Source: DASRCB01 sp035653295 (GTDB lineage Bacteria; Acidobacteriota; Terriglobia; Bryobacterales; Bryobacteraceae). Taken from it: a DNA stretch of 10,351 nt. The stretch lies in NCBI GenBank assembly GCA_035653295.1, contig DASRCB010000416.1, positions 1-10,351 on the forward strand, in the 5' to 3' direction. The position numbers and the translations under genes were made by a program. Below the pieces are notes generated by a model. That model was not told the DNA's origin. It ran no database searches and was given only the letters and a program-made list of their open reading frames with translations. Below are positions 7,797 to 10,351 of this stretch, piece by piece; position 1 is the stretch's first letter; every line of letters begins with the position of its first letter.

Positions 7797-8338
7797 TGCG
7801 CCTGTCTCCTTGAAACTGGTACGCTCCGTTGAGCATTGAGAGGAACGCTCCCGAGCGGCGCCCGCTCCAGCTCGCCGCGAATCTGCGTTCGGGCCCGATG
7901 CAGAACCACCGCCACATGCACCTGCGAGATGCCCAGCGCCCGGGCGATCTCCTTATTACTCAGGTCCTCGAAAAAGCGGAGAGCGAAAACCTCCGCCTCT
8001 CTCGGGCTCAGCGCCGCAACGGCGCGAATCAGAGCCATTCGCAGCTCGCGCGGCTCCTGTTCGGCCGCCAGAGCCGGGGCTTCGCTCAGCGGCACGCTGC
8101 GATCGCTTCGCCCGGAACGGATCAGGTCCAGCGACACGTTGATCGCCGCCCGCCGAAGATAGCTCTCGGGGTTCTCCATGGGGCCGCTGCTCTGTTCCCG
8201 GCGCAACAGCCGCAGGAATACCGTTTGCAGCACGTCTTCAGCATCCGCCGCGTTGCCGGTCAGCCGGTACGCCGTGCGGAACACGAGCCCGTGGTGCGCT
8301 TCGAAGATCGCGTCGAGCTCGCCGCCGCTTTCCGGCAC
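7793..8338 (-). CDS. ECF-type RNA polymerase sigma factor
   Basis: 181-aa sigma-70 family factor of the extracytoplasmic-function group, directing RNA polymerase to a small set of promoters. Region 2 covers about residues 10-77 (LVFRTAYRLTGNAADAEDVL, then the -10 recognition part ending DLIRSGRS). Region 4 covers about 103-156 (LSPREAEVFALRFFEDLSN, then the helix-turn-helix KEIARALGISQVHVAVVLHR). A short Pro/Arg-rich tail follows. Regions 1 and 3 are absent, as expected for ECF factors. The start is GTG at 8338, backed by a perfect AGGAGG at 8344-8349 with a 5-base spacer. It is the first gene of a six-gene operon, and its stop codon overlaps the start of the FecR/zinc-finger protein, its probable anti-sigma partner. 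It may activate its own promoter (see 8417-8441). Confidence 0.94.
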   Translation of the reverse strand: MPESGGELDAIFEAHHGLVFRTAYRLTGNAADAEDVLQTVFLRLLRREQSSGPMENPESYLRRAAINVSLDLIRSGRSDRSVPLSEAPALAAEQEPRELRMALIRAVAALSPREAEVFALRFFEDLSNKEIARALGISQVHVAVVLHRARTQIRGELERAPLGSVPLNAQRSVPVSRRQAQ

Positions 8339-8343
8339 GATCG

Positions 8344-8349
8344 CCTCCT
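8344..8349 (-). promoter_or_regulatory. Ribosome binding site deciding the sigma GTG start
   Basis: AGGAGG on the minus strand, 5 bases upstream of the GTG at 8338. It is the strongest Shine-Dalgarno match among the genes of this operon and settles the non-ATG start. Confidence 0.8.
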
Positions 8350-8416
8350 GAATTGCAGGTTGCAGTGGGCGCCTCCCTTCTCGCCACTAAAGACAGGGTT
8401 TGCGTCCGTTTATTAC

Positions 8417-8441
8417 AACGTGAGGTGAGAGATTGCGGTTC
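8417..8441 (-). promoter_or_regulatory. Candidate ECF-type promoter of the sigma/ABC operon
   Basis: The minus strand reads GAACC (8437-8441), 16 bases, then CGTT (8417-8420). ECF promoters commonly have a GAAC-like -35 and a CGT-like -10 about 16-17 bases apart, so this fits autoregulation by the sigma factor at 7793-8338. Transcription would start near 8410, giving a leader of about 70 bases. The -35 half lies between the TTG (8433) and ATG (8460) candidate starts of the divergent plus-strand gene. Short motifs like this occur by chance, so confidence is modest. Confidence 0.35.
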
Positions 8442-8459
8442 GGGAGTATCGTATCAGGT

Positions 8460-8894
8460 ATGAGAGCCGCATTGGTGCTGCTGCTTACGGTGGCCGCCCT
8501 GTTCGCCGCTAATGACCCCTGGGGCAAGGTCAAAGACCTCAAAACCGGGTCTGAGCTGCGCATTTTTCGCAAAGGGTCGATGAAGCCGGTAATGGCCGTG
8601 CTCGATCAGGCCAACGACGACAACATCGTCGTAGTGGTTAAAAACGAAGAGATTGCCATTCAGCGCGACGATATCGACCGCATCGATTGCCGGTCGAAAC
8701 CCACAGGTCCGGCCGTTACCAAACAGATCACAACCGAGGACCACGGCCCGGAAGGCCAAAGGCCAAGTCCGCTGGGCCACCCCGGCGGCCCGTCCAGTTC
8801 CACAAACACCAGCTACAGCTTCGGCTCGAAACCCGACTTCCAAACGGTGTATCGGCGACCGCCCTCTTTAAAGAAGGACGACTCAGCGAAGTAG
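8460..8894 (+). CDS. Small secreted protein of unknown function
   Basis: 144 aa from the ATG at 8460. Residues 1-17 (MRAALVLLLTVAALFAA) form a clear signal peptide, so it is probably periplasmic or exported. Residues ~20-78 form a compact predicted beta-rich region (DLKTGSELRIFRKGS, then DDNIVVVVKNEEIAIQRDDI) in the style of Sm/SH3-like small barrels common in acidobacterial hypothetical proteins. The tail from ~80 is Pro/Gly/Ser/Thr-rich and probably disordered. A longer in-frame version starting at a TTG (8433, 153 aa) has a better ribosome binding site (GAGGTGA), while the ATG has none well placed; the start is therefore unsettled. It is divergent from the sigma operon and its 3' end overlaps the YjbR gene by 12 bases. 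I do not recognise a function. Confidence 0.72.
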   Translation: MRAALVLLLTVAALFAANDPWGKVKDLKTGSELRIFRKGSMKPVMAVLDQANDDNIVVVVKNEEIAIQRDDIDRIDCRSKPTGPAVTKQITTEDHGPEGQRPSPLGHPGGPSSSTNTSYSFGSKPDFQTVYRRPPSLKKDDSAK

Positions 8895-9248
8895 CTTCTT
8901 TTTCGGTCCGACCAGGCGCCAGGCCTGCGACAGGTACTCGAGCAATTCTTCGTCATCGATCCGGTCTAGCTCGATACCGACCCAGCCACGCACGCCCACG
9001 TAAGGCGGCCTGAAGAAGACGCGCGGCCGCGTCGCGACCAGATTCTCTTGAACGCCGGGAGCGGCAGGAACCCAGACGGCAACGTGCCCATCCCCGTGGT
9101 GGTTGTTGTCGAACATGGCGTATACCCGCTTGCCATTGAAGAACGTGGGCTCGCCGTGCGACAGCTTCTCGGTGGTTTGCGGGAGGCCGGAGCACAGACG
9201 GCGCAGCCGCGCAAGCTGCTCCTCCGCGTCCGCCAGGCGTTGGCGCAT
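8883..9248 (-). CDS. MmcQ/YjbR family protein
   Basis: 121-aa cytosolic protein of the MmcQ/YjbR (DUF419) family, a small CyaY-like fold often annotated as DNA-binding, with no firmly known role. Diagnostic segments are LSHGEPTFFNGKRVYAMF (29-46), the strand GHVAVWVPA (54-62), FFRPPYVGVRGWVGIEL (78-94) and the C-terminal helix DDEELLEYLSQAWRLVGPKK (98-117). Length is normal for the family. The ATG at 9248 is 17 bases from the start of the divergent PAP2 gene, and no good ribosome binding site is visible, so a leaderless or very short-leader transcript is possible. The last 12 bases overlap the end of the convergent secreted-protein gene. Confidence 0.85.
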   Translation of the reverse strand: MRQRLADAEEQLARLRRLCSGLPQTTEKLSHGEPTFFNGKRVYAMFDNNHHGDGHVAVWVPAAPGVQENLVATRPRVFFRPPYVGVRGWVGIELDRIDDEELLEYLSQAWRLVGPKKKLLR

Positions 9249-9265
9249 GGTGCTATTCTCGCCAA

Positions 9266-10105
9266 TTGAAACACGCCCGCGCGCTGCGCCCGCCGGAGAT
9301 CATTTTCCTCTGCTACTTCATATACACGGCGGCGCTGGCCGGTATCATGCGCCTGCCGCACGTGGTTTGGACGGTCTTGGTGCTTGTGGCGGTGGCAGCA
9401 TTGATTGCCCTGCTCATTCGCATCGACCGCCACGGCGTCGCGCGGGACTGGGTTCCTCTCGGACTGGTCATCATCGCCTACCGCGAGATGAACTGGTTCA
9501 CGCGGCCGCATTCGGCTCATTCGCTCGAGACCGGCTGGCAGACCATCGATCGCGCGCTTCTCGGCCACTACGGCCTCCGGGGCGCAATCGAGGCGGCGGG
9601 CTGGCCATTGTCCCTGTATCTCGAACTCTGCTACCTCTTCGTATACGCTACCGGCTTCATCATGATGTGGGTGGTCTACGCGGCCCGCCGCCGCGATGCC
9701 GCCGGTCGCGTGCTGACCGTCTATCTGACGGGAACCCTGCTGGCCTACGCAATGTTCCCGTTCTTCCCATCCGATCCTCCACGCGTTCTGTTCACCGATC
9801 TCGTTCCCACCATCGTCACCCCGGTGCGCCGCTTCAATCTGTGGATCGTCAGCGGCGCTGGAATTCACTCCAGTGTCTTCCCAAGCGCACACGTGTCGTC
9901 CGCATTCTCCGCCGCTTTCGCGCTGCTGCTCTACCTCCCCGGAAAGAAATGGGCCGGCTGGGGGATGTTTGCTTACGCCTGCAGCGTAGCTGTGGCCACC
10001 GTCTACGGCCGTTATCATTACTCGGTTGATGCCGTCGCGGGGCTGACGGTGGCAGCGATCGCGGCCGTTGTGGTGCGGCTGACAACGGCTCACTCGCAAC
10101 GGTAA
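9266..10105 (+). CDS. PAP2-superfamily membrane phosphatase/phosphotransferase
   Basis: 279-aa polytopic membrane protein of the PAP2 group, closest in style to the AUR1/inositol-phosphotransferase-like branch (PAP2_3). It likely acts on a lipid phosphate or phosphodiester at the membrane. Active-site motifs: FFPSDPPR (166-173), FPSAH with His209 (205-209), and RYHYSVD with His251 and Asp255 (249-255). Several hydrophobic helices are visible, including about 11-30, 32-52, 62-75, 117-140, 150-167 and 230-248, plus a last one near 258-271. The start is a TTG at 9266 with no ribosome binding site. The next in-frame ATG (9347) would delete the first helix, so the TTG is preferred. A TATTCT (-10-like) at 9254-9259 would give a leaderless message. 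The substrate is unknown. Confidence 0.85.
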   Translation: MKHARALRPPEIIFLCYFIYTAALAGIMRLPHVVWTVLVLVAVAALIALLIRIDRHGVARDWVPLGLVIIAYREMNWFTRPHSAHSLETGWQTIDRALLGHYGLRGAIEAAGWPLSLYLELCYLFVYATGFIMMWVVYAARRRDAAGRVLTVYLTGTLLAYAMFPFFPSDPPRVLFTDLVPTIVTPVRRFNLWIVSGAGIHSSVFPSAHVSSAFSAAFALLLYLPGKKWAGWGMFAYACSVAVATVYGRYHYSVDAVAGLTVAAIAAVVVRLTTAHSQR

Positions 10106-10246
10106 GCGCCGGGGCTATGACTACGTTCGAAGGCCGCTCGATACGCGGCTCATCCGTGCTCGATATGCTCGTCGCCGAAACCCGCCCTCGATGCTTCCGG
10201 CGTCCATTCACACTAACGCGGCGCTTGCCGATAAGCACCCACAGGA
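10106..10246. other. Intergenic region between PAP2 gene and the 3'-most gene
   Basis: Non-coding stretch of 141 bases. I see no convincing hairpin-plus-T-tract terminator. It holds an 8-base direct repeat, GCTCGATA, at 10136-10143 and 10158-10165, start to start 22 bases (about two helical turns). This could be an operator for the downstream gene or chance. Confidence 0.3.
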
Positions 10247-10351
10247 ATGGATTCGCTGCCCGAACTCGTGGCCACCTTCGGAGAGCGCTCCGGCGCCAAC
10301 GCCAAACGGATGCACGAACTGCTGCGCCGCGACCGCATCACTTTCCTCGCG
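10247..10351 (+). CDS. Unrecognised protein, N-terminal fragment (cut by window end)
   Basis: The frame is open for 35 codons from an ATG at 10247 to the window edge. The only in-frame codons between the ATG and an upstream stop (TAA, 10232-10234) are not start codons. The fragment begins MDSLPELVATFGERSGANAK and continues with a likely amphipathic helix (RMHELLRRDRITFL). Third codon positions are almost all G or C, as in neighbouring genes, which supports real coding. The ribosome binding site is poor (AGGA directly abutting the ATG). Too little is visible to assign a family or function; it appears cytosolic, with no signal peptide. Confidence 0.55.
   Translation, partial: MDSLPELVATFGERSGANAKRMHELLRRDRITFLA

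Noticed and set aside
8353..8365. Short tandem TTGCAG repeat in the sigma leader
   Set aside because: Two 6-mers with one base between them are too short to support a regulatory claim.
9231..9245. CGCCA-N5-TGGCG hairpin in the first codons of the YjbR gene
   Set aside because: Five-base GC-rich arms inside coding sequence are expected by chance at this composition.
8966..10099. 377-codon minus-strand open frame across the YjbR and PAP2 genes
   Set aside because: PAP2 active-site motifs lie on the plus strand and YjbR motifs in another minus frame; this frame is His/Arg/Gly-rich and has no domain.

Overview
The window is GC-rich, about 10.4 kb, from a bacterial chromosome. The best guess for the host is an Acidobacteriota member (Solibacter/Bryobacter-like). 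This is inferred from gene style: an ECF sigma factor coupled to a very large FecR-domain protein and ABC-2 exporters, a small secreted acidobacterial-type hypothetical protein, and a PQQ dehydrogenase. No rRNA or marker gene confirms it. I see no tRNA, rRNA, CRISPR array, insertion sequence or phage gene.

Layout. 1-1438 (minus): 5' part of a PQQ-dependent alcohol dehydrogenase, cut by the window edge, with the extra aspartate typical of lanthanide-dependent enzymes. 1439-1603: short intergenic stretch with a perfect 7-bp inverted repeat next to that gene's start codon. 1604-8338 (minus): one compact six-gene operon, read from 8338 down: ECF sigma factor; an 869-aa membrane protein (anti-sigma-like zinc finger, one TM helix, FecR domain, two tandem copies of a DUF3352-like unit); ABC ATPase; ABC-2 permease; ABC ATPase; ABC-2 permease. 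All five junctions overlap by 4 to 14 bases. 8339-8459: divergent promoter region. 8460-8894 (plus): small secreted protein of unknown function. 8883-9248 (minus): MmcQ/YjbR-family protein. 9266-10105 (plus): PAP2-type membrane phosphatase/phosphotransferase. 10106-10246: non-coding. 10247-10351 (plus): first 35 codons of an unrecognised gene.

How it may work together. The operon looks like a self-contained cell-surface signalling and export unit. The 869-aa protein probably holds the sigma factor at the membrane and senses something with its large extracytoplasmic part. Released sigma factor would transcribe the operon from an ECF-like site upstream, raising the level of two ATPase/permease pairs that export or extrude an unknown substrate. 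The domain calls rest on visible motifs. The regulatory loop and transport role are inference. The dehydrogenase, YjbR and PAP2 genes have no visible functional link to the operon.
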